Below, piece by piece: positions 20,075 to 27,102 of a DNA stretch of 64,000 bases. The notes below the pieces were generated by a model that worked only from the letters and a program-made list of their open reading frames with translations, had not been told where the DNA came from and made no database searches. Origin of the DNA: Streptomyces sp. CA-278952 (lineage in GTDB: Bacteria; Actinomycetota; Actinomycetes; Streptomycetales; Streptomycetaceae); contig NZ_CP112880.1 of assembly GCF_028747205.1 (NCBI RefSeq), forward strand, positions 1,488,001-1,552,000, read 5' to 3'. The stretch's first letter is position 1. The number at the start of each line of letters is the position of its first letter. The position numbers were made by a program, and so were the translations under genes.

Positions 20075-20827
20075 ATGACGACAGCGGACGCGTCACCCAT
20101 GGCCGCGGATGCGCTGCCCATGGTCTTCGTGCACGGGACACGTTTCAGCGCGGGCCAGTGGAGTAGCCAGCTCGCCGCGCTCCGGGAGGAATTTCCGGTG
20201 GCCGCCGTCGACCTGCCGGGCCACGGGGCGCGCTCGGACGAGCCCTGGAGCCTGAGCGCCGCGACCGGGATCATCGCCTCCGCGGTGGACTCGCTCGGCC
20301 GCGGCCCGGCCCTGGTCGTGGGGCATTCACTCGGCGGATACGCAGCGCTGGAGTTCGCGCGAAGCCACCCGGAACGGCTGTGCGGACTGGTCCTCACCGG
20401 CGCCAGCGCCTCCACCCGCGGCCCGTGGGCCACGCCGTACCGGTGGGTCGCCGGACTGGTGCCGCGTATACCGGCGGACCGCCTGACCCGGTGGAACGAC
20501 TGGTTGCTGCTGCGGCACTATCCGCCGGAGGTGGTGGAGGCGACCATCCGCTCCGGCTACGCCTTCCACACCATGCCCGCCGCCTGGGGCGAGGTACTGG
20601 GCCGCTTCGACGCGGGCGCGATGCGGCACGTGGCGGCACCGGCGCTGATCCTCAACGGCGAGAAGGACAGCGTCTTCCGGTCCGGCGAGGCGGACTTCGC
20701 CCGCGCGCACCGGCACGCCCGTGTCGAACTGATCCCGCGGGCAGGACACCTCGCGAACTTCGACGCGCCGGACGCCTTCACCGATGCCGTACGCCGCTTC
20801 GCGCGGCAGCTCACCGCGACCGGCTGA
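20075..20827 (+). CDS. Alpha/beta hydrolase
   Basis: Cytosolic serine hydrolase of about 250 aa. The oxyanion region MVFVHGTRFSAGQW, the nucleophile elbow GHSLGG (Ser near residue 92) and the catalytic His in RAGHLANF near the C-terminus are all visible, and LNGEKDSVF probably carries the acid. ATG 20075 (MTTADASPMAADALP) follows GGGGGG closely; an upstream GTG at 20048 in the same frame is possible but has no ribosome site. Substrate unknown; esterase or peptidase-like members of the family look similar. It converges on the phosphotransferase gene at 20949 across a tandem repeat. Confidence 0.85.
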   Translation: MTTADASPMAADALPMVFVHGTRFSAGQWSSQLAALREEFPVAAVDLPGHGARSDEPWSLSAATGIIASAVDSLGRGPALVVGHSLGGYAALEFARSHPERLCGLVLTGASASTRGPWATPYRWVAGLVPRIPADRLTRWNDWLLLRHYPPEVVEATIRSGYAFHTMPAAWGEVLGRFDAGAMRHVAAPALILNGEKDSVFRSGEADFARAHRHARVELIPRAGHLANFDAPDAFTDAVRRFARQLTATG

Positions 20828-20839
20828 GCGCCTCGCCCC

Positions 20840-20979
20840 CACCACGCCGGTACGGCAGGACGGGGGCCGTACGCGGAACGGGGTGCCCAGACCACGCCCG
20901 TACGCAGAACGGGGTGCTCAGACCACGCCCGTACGCAGAACGGGGTGCTCAGACCACGCCCGTACGCAGAACGCGGTCG
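20840..20979. repeat. 31-bp tandem repeat containing the stop of the phosphotransferase gene
   Basis: Copies begin at 20887, 20918 and 20949 with a period of 31 bp, plus a degraded copy before them. The copy at 20949-20979 lies inside the phosphotransferase gene and includes its stop codon; the others lie just downstream of it. The core TCAGACCACGCCCGTACGCA is shared. The period is not a multiple of three. Confidence 0.85.
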
Positions 20980-21851
20980 AGTGCCGTCCGGCCCGCGGGC
21001 CCCCAGGTCGGCTTGCCGCCGGGAAGCCCCCGGTCCCCGTTCCGGCCCATGAACATGAGGACCAGGCTCTTGATGGCGGCCAACCCGCGGGCGCGCCGGA
21101 TCATCGCCTCGTCCGCACGCCCGTACGCGTCGAAGAACCGTGGGGCGGCGCCCGCGGGGAGGACGACCCATGCGGCCGCGAGGTCCCACGCCGGGTCACC
21201 GGCGAACAGGTCACCGAAGTCGATCACGCCCGAGAGCGTCCCGTCCGACACGACGACGTTCGCGGGGTGGAGGTCGCCGTGCACCCATACCGGCGGCCCC
21301 TCCCACTCCGGGGCCGCGACGGCATCGTCCCAGACGGCCCGGACCTCGTCGGCGATGCCGTCGGGGACGACGGCGTGGAAGAAGTGGTCGAACCCCTCCG
21401 TGTGCGCACGGGGAGGACCGCCGCGGTCCGAACCGGCCGGCGCGTCGGCGGGCGCCTCCACGTGGAGCGCCCGGAGGAAGTCCGCCAGAGCGCCGGCCGC
21501 ATGGTCGCCGCGGCTGATCGAGGTGCGGTCCAGGGGCTCACCGGGGACCCACGTCATGATCGTCCAGGGCTTCGGGAAGCGTACGGACGGTTCGCCGGCC
21601 CGCACGGGGTTCGGGACGGGGAGGGGCAGGCGAGGAGCCAGGACCGGCAGCCACCGGCGCTCCTTGAGCTGGAGCTCCGGGGCGCGTTCCGTACGCGGCA
21701 TACGGACGGCCAACTCGTCCCCGAGGCGCCACTGCTGGTTGTCCCATCCGCCCTCGACCTCGCGGACGGCCAGCCGCGCGAGGTCCGGATGCTGCTCCTG
21801 GAGCAGGCCGCGGACCAGGTCCGCCGTGATCTCGATCTCGGAGTCGGTCAT
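20949..21851 (-). CDS. Aminoglycoside phosphotransferase-like (APH) family protein
   Basis: 300-aa kinase-fold protein. The Brenner-type catalytic loop HGDLHPANVVV (catalytic Asp) and the metal-binding IDFGD are clear, and LAVRMPRTERA gives the N-lobe strand with the family's usual basic residue. ATG 21851 (MTDSEIEITADLV) has only a weak ribosome site. Many such proteins are not antibiotic kinases but phosphorylate choline, sugars or unknown small molecules; nothing nearby decides. The VOC gene lies upstream in the same orientation, separated by 230 bp made mainly of 13-bp repeats. The last codons lie in a 31-bp repeat that continues beyond the stop. Confidence 0.87.
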   Translation of the reverse strand: MTDSEIEITADLVRGLLQEQHPDLARLAVREVEGGWDNQQWRLGDELAVRMPRTERAPELQLKERRWLPVLAPRLPLPVPNPVRAGEPSVRFPKPWTIMTWVPGEPLDRTSISRGDHAAGALADFLRALHVEAPADAPAGSDRGGPPRAHTEGFDHFFHAVVPDGIADEVRAVWDDAVAAPEWEGPPVWVHGDLHPANVVVSDGTLSGVIDFGDLFAGDPAWDLAAAWVVLPAGAAPRFFDAYGRADEAMIRRARGLAAIKSLVLMFMGRNGDRGLPGGKPTWGPAGRTALDRVLRTGVV

Positions 21852-21886
21852 GCGGAGCCACGGTAGTGCGGCGGACCCGCCGGACG

Positions 21887-22078
21887 GGCCCGGGGTCCGG
21901 CCCCGGGGCAGGGCCCGAGGACAGGCCCCGGGGCCAGGGCCCAGGGACAGGGCTCGGGGTCCGGCCCCGGGGGCAGGGCTCGGGGACAGGCCCCGGGGGC
22001 AGGGCTCGGGGACAGGACTCGGGGACAGGGCCCGGGGACAGGGCCCGGGGACAGGGCCCGGGGACAGGCCCCGGGGGT
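21887..22078. repeat. GC-rich 13-bp tandem array after the VOC gene
   Basis: About 190 bp of variants of GGGGACAGGGCCC. Starts at 22021, 22034, 22047 and 22060 show an exact 13-bp period; the left part is more degenerate. It begins two bases past the VOC stop codon and fills the space to the phosphotransferase start. Confidence 0.8.
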
Positions 22079-22079
22079 G

Positions 22080-22514
22080 TCAGTCGAGACAGAACTCGTT
22101 GCCCTCGATGTCCTGCATGACGAGGCAGGACTCGTTCTCCTCGTCGGCGAGGAGCAGGCGCTGGCGCACCGCACCGAGCGGGACCAGCCGCGCGCATTCG
22201 GCCTCCAGCGCGGCGAGGCGCTCCTCCCCCACGAGCCCGGTGCCGACCCGCACGCACAGATGCACCCGGTTCTTGACGACCTTGCCTTCGGGAACGCGCT
22301 GGAAGTACATCCGAGGGCCCACACCCGTGGGGTCCTGGCAGACGAATCCCGCGTCCCGCTTCTCGGGCGGCAGCGAGAGGTCGTAATCGCCCCACGTGGC
22401 GAACCCCTCCGGCGGCGGCGGAACGACGTACCCCAGCACCTCGCACCAGAAATACGCGACGCGCGAGGGCGACGCGCAGTCGAAGGTGATCTGTACCTGC
22501 CTGATCGGAGCCAT
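22080..22514 (-). CDS. VOC (glyoxalase/bleomycin-resistance fold) protein
   Basis: 144-aa member of the vicinal-oxygen-chelate superfamily. The opening strand QVQITFDCASPSRVAYFWCEVLGY and the closing LVMQDIEGNEFCLD are hallmarks; FQRVPEGKVVKNRVHLCV forms the central strand pair. Actinobacterial relatives are mostly uncharacterised and many are enzymes on small hydrophobic substrates. The ribosome site is weak. The gene is followed at once by a 13-bp tandem array and then by the phosphotransferase gene in the same direction. Confidence 0.85.
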   Translation of the reverse strand: MAPIRQVQITFDCASPSRVAYFWCEVLGYVVPPPPEGFATWGDYDLSLPPEKRDAGFVCQDPTGVGPRMYFQRVPEGKVVKNRVHLCVRVGTGLVGEERLAALEAECARLVPLGAVRQRLLLADEENESCLVMQDIEGNEFCLD

Positions 22515-22755
22515 CGGGCCACCCTAGCGGCGCGTCTTTCGCCGAGCCTCCGAATTTCGCCGCCGCGGAATGCACGGTACGAAGCACCGCCGGCGGATCG
22601 CCGAGCCACTGACGCCCTTCCCGACGTGTTCCGCCCAAGTGGACGGCGCGGGGCCCGCGTTCGGAACGGAAGAATAATGAGGAAGCGGGACGCGGAGCAC
22701 GCTGAAAGGATGGCGCACTCCAGGGCCGACCCCAGCACCAGGAGACGCACCCATC

Positions 22756-23208
22756 GTGACCCGCACCAGCGCCGTTTCACTGATCCGTTCCCGCTCCCTC
22801 TCCGACGTGGCCGAGTACGCCTATGCGGCCACCGCGCCCGCCGAGGCCCGGCTGATCTTCCTCGCCGGTTCATGTCCGCTTGACGAGCACGGCGAGACCG
22901 TGGCCGTCGGGGACTACGCGGGCCAGGCGGCGAAGTCCGTGGAGAACCTGCGGACGGCGCTCGCCGACGCGGGCGCTTCGATCGAGGACGTCATCAGCAC
23001 GCGGGTCCTCGTGGCGTCAGCCCGGCAGGAGGACCTCGTGGCCGCCTGGGAGGTGGTCCGGGACTCCTTCGGCGACCACGACGTGCCCAGCACATTGATG
23101 GGCGTCACCGTGCTGGGCTACGCGGACCAGCTCGTCGAGATCGAAGCCGTGGCCGCCGTCCTCGACGCCCCGACGCCCGACGACCCGGCCGGCCCCCCGT
23201 CGGCGTAA
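22756..23208 (+). CDS. RidA/YjgF-family enamine/imine deaminase-like protein
   Basis: 150 aa, GTG start with AGGAG eleven bases before it. RidA proteins hydrolyse reactive enamine/imine intermediates formed by PLP enzymes. Family features are the strand RLIFLAGSCPLDEHGE, the helix QAAKSVENLRTALADAGAS, and IEDVISTRVLVAS, which holds the conserved Arg that binds substrate carboxylates. LVEIEAVAAVL corresponds to the usual C-terminal VEIEAVA motif. The N-terminus is about 20 residues longer than classic RidA. It stands alone, ahead of a hairpin and the HTH-MurA gene. Confidence 0.87.
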   Translation: MTRTSAVSLIRSRSLSDVAEYAYAATAPAEARLIFLAGSCPLDEHGETVAVGDYAGQAAKSVENLRTALADAGASIEDVISTRVLVASARQEDLVAAWEVVRDSFGDHDVPSTLMGVTVLGYADQLVEIEAVAAVLDAPTPDDPAGPPSA

Positions 23209-23226
23209 TGGCGGGGCGAACCGCCG

Positions 23227-23252
23227 CGCCCCCGCACGCCGAGGCGGGGGCG
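23227..23252 (+). terminator. Hairpin after the ridA-like gene
   Basis: 9-bp GC inverted repeat (23227-23235 with 23244-23252), 8-nt loop, 19 bp past the stop. Plausible terminator. Confidence 0.55.
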
Positions 23253-23403
23253 GGCGGAGGCGCTGCGACGGGCGTGGCCACGCAGCTCGTACGGACGCGC
23301 CGGCCGCGCCCTTCGCTCCGGCGCGGGCCACCATGGGAGGAGGCCGCCTACGCGGAGCCGGTACACACCCGTCACTCGAACGGCACACCCCCACAGCAGC
23401 CTC

Positions 23404-23419
23404 ATCTCATATCTGAGAT
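23404..23419. promoter_or_regulatory. Inverted repeat directly before the HTH-MurA start
   Basis: ATCTCA-TATC-TGAGAT, two perfect 6-bp arms ending 11 bp before ATG 23431. Its position overlaps where a -10 box or the transcript start would lie. The gene it precedes carries its own XRE helix-turn-helix, so autoregulation is a reasonable inference. Confidence 0.5.
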
Positions 23420-23430
23420 AACCTGCCGTC

Positions 23431-24960
23431 ATGTCAGACGACTACCTCGTACGCATCGGCAAGCTCATCCGTGACGCCCGTCAGCACCGGGGCTGGACAC
23501 AGACGCAGCTGGCCGAGGCGCTCGCCACCAGCCAGAGCGCCGTCAACCGCATCGAGCGCGGCAACCAGAACATCAGCCTTGAGATGATCGCCCGCATCGG
23601 TGAAGCCCTCGACAGCGAGATCGTGTCGCTCGGTTACGCCGGCCCCATGCATCTGCGGGTCGTCGGCGGCCGTCGGCTCTCCGGGGCCATCGACGTCAAG
23701 ACCAGCAAGAACGCCTGCGTCGGGCTGCTGTGCGCCTCGCTGCTCAACAAGGGGCGGACGGTCCTGCGCCGGGTGGCCCGGATCGAGGAGGTGTTCCGGC
23801 TCCTGGAGGTGCTGAACTCCATCGGGGTGCGCACCCGCTGGGTCAACGACGGCGTGGACCTGGAGATCGTGCCGCCCGCGCAGCTGGACCTGGAGGCGAT
23901 CGACGCCGACGCCGCGCGCCGCACCCGCTCGATCATCATGTTCCTGGGTCCGCTGCTGCACCGGACGGAGCAGTTCACCCTGCCGTACGCGGGCGGCTGC
24001 GACCTCGGCACCCGCACGATCGAGCCGCACATGATCGCGCTGCGCCGGTTCGGCCTGGAGATCGCCGCCACGGAGGGCCTGTACCACGCGCAGGTCGACC
24101 GGTCCGTCTCCCCGGACCGGCCCATCGTGCTGACCGAGCGCGGCGACACCGTGACCGAGAACGCCCTGCTGGCGGCCGCCCGCCACGACGGCGCCACCGT
24201 CATCCGCAACGCCTCCTCCAACTACATGGTCCAGGACCTGTGCTTCTTCCTGGAGGCGCTGGGCGTACGGGTCGACGGCGTCGGCACGACGACGCTCACC
24301 GTGCACGGGGTCCCGCAGATCGACGTGGACGTGGACTACTCCCCCTCCGAGGACCCGGTCGAGGCGATGAGCCTGCTGGCCGCCGCGGTGGTGACCGAGT
24401 CCGAACTCACCATTCGCCGGGTGCCGATCGAGTTCCTGGAGATCGAGCTCGCGGTCCTGGAGGAGATGGGCGTCGACTGCGACCGCACCCCGGAGTACGC
24501 CGCCGACAACGCGCGCACCCGCCTGGTGGACCTGACGGTGCGGCCCTCCAAACTGGAGGCGCCGATCGACAAGATCCACCCGATGCCGTTCCCCGGCCTC
24601 AACATCGACAACGTCCCGTTCTTCGCGGCGATCGCCGCCGCCGCCCACGGCCAGACCCTGATCCACGACTGGGTCTACGACAACCGCGCGATCTACCTCA
24701 CCGACCTCAACCGCCTCGGCGGCCGCCTGCAACTCCTCGACCCCCACCGGGTCCTGGTCGAGGGCCCGACCCGCTGGCGCGCCGCCGAGATGATGTGCCC
24801 GCCCGCCCTGCGGCCCGCCGTGGTGGTGCTGCTGGCGATGATGGCGGCGGAAGGCACCTCCGTACTCCGCAACGTCTATGTCATCAACCGCGGTTACGAG
24901 GAGCTGGCCGAGCGGCTCAACTCGGTGGGCGCGCAGATCGAGATCTTCCGGGATATCTGA
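23431..24960 (+). CDS. XRE HTH domain fused to UDP-GlcNAc 1-carboxyvinyltransferase (MurA-like)
   Basis: 509-aa fusion. Residues about 6-65 form an XRE-type helix-turn-helix (RQHRGWTQTQLAEALATSQSAVNRIERGNQ). Residues about 70-505 form an EPT/MurA fold. MurA transfers enolpyruvate from PEP to UDP-GlcNAc, the first committed step of peptidoglycan synthesis. The substrate-binding KNACVGLL and the flexible loop AGGCDLGTRTIEPHMI are present. The loop retains a Cys (residue 190) where E. coli has the PEP-binding Cys115, so catalysis looks possible. The ribosome site is poor and the transcript may be nearly leaderless. From memory the equivalent is SCO5998, a second murA-like gene beside the main murA. 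Regulator, enzyme or both remains open. Confidence 0.88.
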   Translation: MSDDYLVRIGKLIRDARQHRGWTQTQLAEALATSQSAVNRIERGNQNISLEMIARIGEALDSEIVSLGYAGPMHLRVVGGRRLSGAIDVKTSKNACVGLLCASLLNKGRTVLRRVARIEEVFRLLEVLNSIGVRTRWVNDGVDLEIVPPAQLDLEAIDADAARRTRSIIMFLGPLLHRTEQFTLPYAGGCDLGTRTIEPHMIALRRFGLEIAATEGLYHAQVDRSVSPDRPIVLTERGDTVTENALLAAARHDGATVIRNASSNYMVQDLCFFLEALGVRVDGVGTTTLTVHGVPQIDVDVDYSPSEDPVEAMSLLAAAVVTESELTIRRVPIEFLEIELAVLEEMGVDCDRTPEYAADNARTRLVDLTVRPSKLEAPIDKIHPMPFPGLNIDNVPFFAAIAAAAHGQTLIHDWVYDNRAIYLTDLNRLGGRLQLLDPHRVLVEGPTRWRAAEMMCPPALRPAVVVLLAMMAAEGTSVLRNVYVINRGYEELAERLNSVGAQIEIFRDI

Positions 24961-24965
24961 CCGGC

Positions 24966-25005
24966 GGGGTGTCGTTCCCCTTGGGGGCGAGGGGAACGAC
25001 ACCCC
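24966..25005 (+). terminator. Hairpin terminator after HTH-MurA gene
   Basis: Perfect 15-bp inverted repeat (24966-24980 with 24991-25005), 10-nt loop, starting 6 bp after the stop. Confidence 0.85.
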
Positions 25006-25089
25006 TAAACGCCTGACGACCTGCGGTTACACCCTTTCTCGACCTTCCATGATTCACCGCTGTTTTTCATCACCTTGTACAACGCGTAC

Positions 25090-25135
25090 GCAAGATGATC
25101 TTGCATGGGTAACGGTTTATCAGTAATACCTGATA
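25090..25135. promoter_or_regulatory. Two adjacent palindromes without a clear gene
   Basis: GCAAGAT-G-ATCTTGC (25090-25104) and TATCAG-TAATAC-CTGATA (25118-25135), 13 bp apart, in unusually AT-rich DNA. TTGTACAA lies just upstream at 25075-25082. They look like operators of a promoter whose gene has been lost; the 25006-25535 stretch otherwise shows no convincing coding sequence. Confidence 0.4.
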
Positions 25136-25535
25136 GCCCGTCAGCCTGTACGGAGTGTGCTGACCAGAGGGACTGCGCAATGCCCGCACCGACGCTGCGA
25201 CCGGCATTCGTCACATTCGGAGCCCAGTCCTCGCCACGCACACGCATCAAGCACACCGCACCGCTACGGCCAGTTCCGGCCCGGACCTCCACACGTACCG
25301 GCGCCCCTTCGGTCATCCGACTGCTCCCACGTCCGGGGCAGAGGTTTGCCGACCGAGGCTCTCGCCGAGAGCATCCGCGGCAGCTCTGCTCAGTAGCGCG
25401 TCGAGGTGAGCAGTGAGATGTGTGTTGCCGTCGTCGAACCCCACCAACAAGCTGGTCAGGATGAGACGAGGACCCGATAGCGGCACGGAAATCGGCAGGA
25501 CGGGCTTCGTCATGGCGAACCTTCACCCAGCCATC

Positions 25536-25712
25536 GAGTCGAGCGAACGGCTCGGCCGGCACCGCTGGAAGATCGAAAGGTCGATCGCCTGGCTGTTCGG
25601 CTACCGCCGCTTCACCGTCCGATACGAGCGGAAGAGCTGACACTCCCTCGCCTGCCTCGGCCTCGCAGCCGCTCTCAACTGCTACAAGAAGCTGGCAAAA
25701 CTCACCACGTGA
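25536..25712 (+). pseudogene. IS5-type DDE transposase C-terminal remnant
   Basis: The translated piece IESSERLGRHRWKIERSI, then AWLFGYRRFTVRYERKS, matches the C-terminal end (E of the DDE triad region, RWKIER) of IS5-family transposases. An in-frame TGA at 25638-25640 interrupts it. The frame then continues with HSLACLGLAAALNCYKKLAK, the usual tail, to a TGA at 25710-25712. No start, N-terminal part or terminal inverted repeats were found. It is a decayed insertion sequence and marks the left end of the accessory stretch. Confidence 0.8.
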
Positions 25713-25794
25713 GACGTCCTTCAGCCCCCGGGTTCCGTGGGGATTCTCCCCCGATTCCGGTCATCAACCCCTGGGAGGTCCGGCCCCGCAGGTG

Positions 25795-25850
25795 GCCTTC
25801 CGCGCCGGCCGCCCTGGGCGCGGGGGCCCAAGGCGGCCGGCGCGGAAGGC
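25795..25850 (-). terminator. Long hairpin terminator of the 27103-25864 cassette
   Basis: Perfect 19-bp GC-rich inverted repeat (25795-25813 with 25832-25850), 18-nt loop, 14 bp beyond the stop of the minus-strand gene at 25864. Confidence 0.85.
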
Positions 25851-25863
25851 GGCGGAGGGCCGG

Positions 25864-26610
25864 TCAGCGGAACTGGGCGGCCCTACGGCGTCGAGTGGCC
25901 GCCGTCACGTCCGGCACGAACCCGGCGCCGGCGCCGGGTTTCTCGCTCCAGGCGCGGACCTTGGCGGCGACCCGCCCCAGATGTGCGTTCCCCGGAGGCA
26001 CGTCCAGATAGAACAGCCCCTCGTACCGGCGGCGATCGTCACCGCCCCAGCGGACGACGCCCTCGGCGTCGGCGACGATGTCGCGGATCGTCAGCTCCTG
26101 CACGGAGGTGAAGCCGCCCTGCGCTCCGGGCGGATAGAAGGCCGGGCGCACGACGATGGCGGTCCCCGAGGCCTGGTTCGACTCCGGGAGCCGACTGTCG
26201 CGTATCGACGACGGGGCGACCCACCCCGCGAGCGGGTTCGGTTCGCCGTGCAGGCCCAGAGCATCGACCTCGTAGTGGAATCGGCGGATGACATGGGCCA
26301 GGACCTGTTCGACGTCACCCGTACGAACCGGAACCCTCAGAGGTGTTCCCTCCACGTGTCGCGTCGCGATGTCGCCCTCGTCATCGGCGGCCTTCTGCAT
26401 CTCCCACCCGTTGGCGGACGCCCGGCCGGTCAGGATGCGGCGGCGGCGGGCTTCAGCTCTTCGCAGAGCTGCTTTCAGCTTGTCGTTCCTGAGCGGCTGG
26501 GGAGCGGCCGCGGCGGGGGTTGCGAGGAGGCTGGAGGAGGTGATGCCGACGGCGACGACGCCGGCCGCGATGGTGAGAGTGCTTCTGCGGGTCATCTCGG
26601 TGGGGCTCAA
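25864..26610 (-). CDS. Secreted protein of unknown function (Tat-like signal)
   Basis: About 248 aa. An N-terminal signal (TRRSTLTIAAGVVAVGITSS, cleavage near ATPAAAA) has paired arginines and may use Tat. The mature part begins with a very basic helix (KLKAALRRAEARRRRILTG) and has no domain I can name; HVIRRFHYEVDALGLHGEPN and RRYEGLFYLDVPPGNAHLG are its best ordered stretches. The TTG at 26610 has AAAGG seven bases upstream and lies four bases after the stop of the upstream gene, suggesting coupling; ATG 26595 is an alternative without a good site. It is the last gene of a three-gene cassette with the membrane protein at 26614 and the YbfG-like protein. Confidence 0.65.
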   Translation of the reverse strand: MSPTEMTRRSTLTIAAGVVAVGITSSSLLATPAAAAPQPLRNDKLKAALRRAEARRRRILTGRASANGWEMQKAADDEGDIATRHVEGTPLRVPVRTGDVEQVLAHVIRRFHYEVDALGLHGEPNPLAGWVAPSSIRDSRLPESNQASGTAIVVRPAFYPPGAQGGFTSVQELTIRDIVADAEGVVRWGGDDRRRYEGLFYLDVPPGNAHLGRVAAKVRAWSEKPGAGAGFVPDVTAATRRRRAAQFR

Positions 26611-26613
26611 CAG

Positions 26614-27096
26614 TCAGCCTTTCTTCCGCGGTGTCGTGCGCCGCCTGTGGTGGAGGACGCCGGAGGCGACGGCGCTGAGGAGCGCCAGCAGCATCAGGAC
26701 GGCGACGATCGGGTTGATGTATTCGGGGATGAGGACGGAGTAGTCGCGACTGTTCGACGCCTCGCAGACCAGCCGCAGGGGGAGGAAGTCCCCCCTGCGG
26801 CCGACCAGGGCCGGTACGCCTTCGGGCCGCTGCCGCTCGCACTCCTCGGCCTGCTCCTGGCCTTCCACGAAGAGGATGTGGAGAAGTCCCCACAGATAGA
26901 GGGCGATTCCCGCAGCGACCGCGGCCAGTGCCACGTCCCGCCCGGCACGGACGGGCGTGTAGCTCTGACGGGCCCGTCGTGCGAGCCGTGAGCACAGGTA
27001 GATCGTGAGGCTCGCGAGCGCTGCGGCCCCTGTGAAGAGGACGATGATCAGCGTTGCGGGGTCGTGCCCTCGCCAGGGGGCGGAAGCGATGACCAC
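26614..27096 (-). CDS. Small membrane protein, three predicted helices
   Basis: 160 aa. Hydrophobic segments lie at about 14-36 (ATLIIVLFTGAAALASLTIYL), 52-75 (VALAAVAAGIALYLWGLLHIL) and 127-147 (INPIVAVLMLLALLSAVASGV). Between the second and third is an extracytoplasmic loop of about 50 residues rich in Glu and Arg, with two cysteines (EECERQ and RLVCEAS). The C-terminus is basic (HHRRRTTPRKKG). No family recognised. It starts 6 bp after the stop of the YbfG-like gene and is tightly packed with the secreted protein, so the three are probably co-transcribed. Confidence 0.65.
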   Translation of the reverse strand: MVIASAPWRGHDPATLIIVLFTGAAALASLTIYLCSRLARRARQSYTPVRAGRDVALAAVAAGIALYLWGLLHILFVEGQEQAEECERQRPEGVPALVGRRGDFLPLRLVCEASNSRDYSVLIPEYINPIVAVLMLLALLSAVASGVLHHRRRTTPRKKG

Positions 27097-27102
27097 GACC
27101 TC

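Noticed and set aside
20840..22078. CRISPR-like direct repeats
   Set aside because: Units are contiguous, without unique spacers, and no cas genes are nearby; these are simple tandem arrays.
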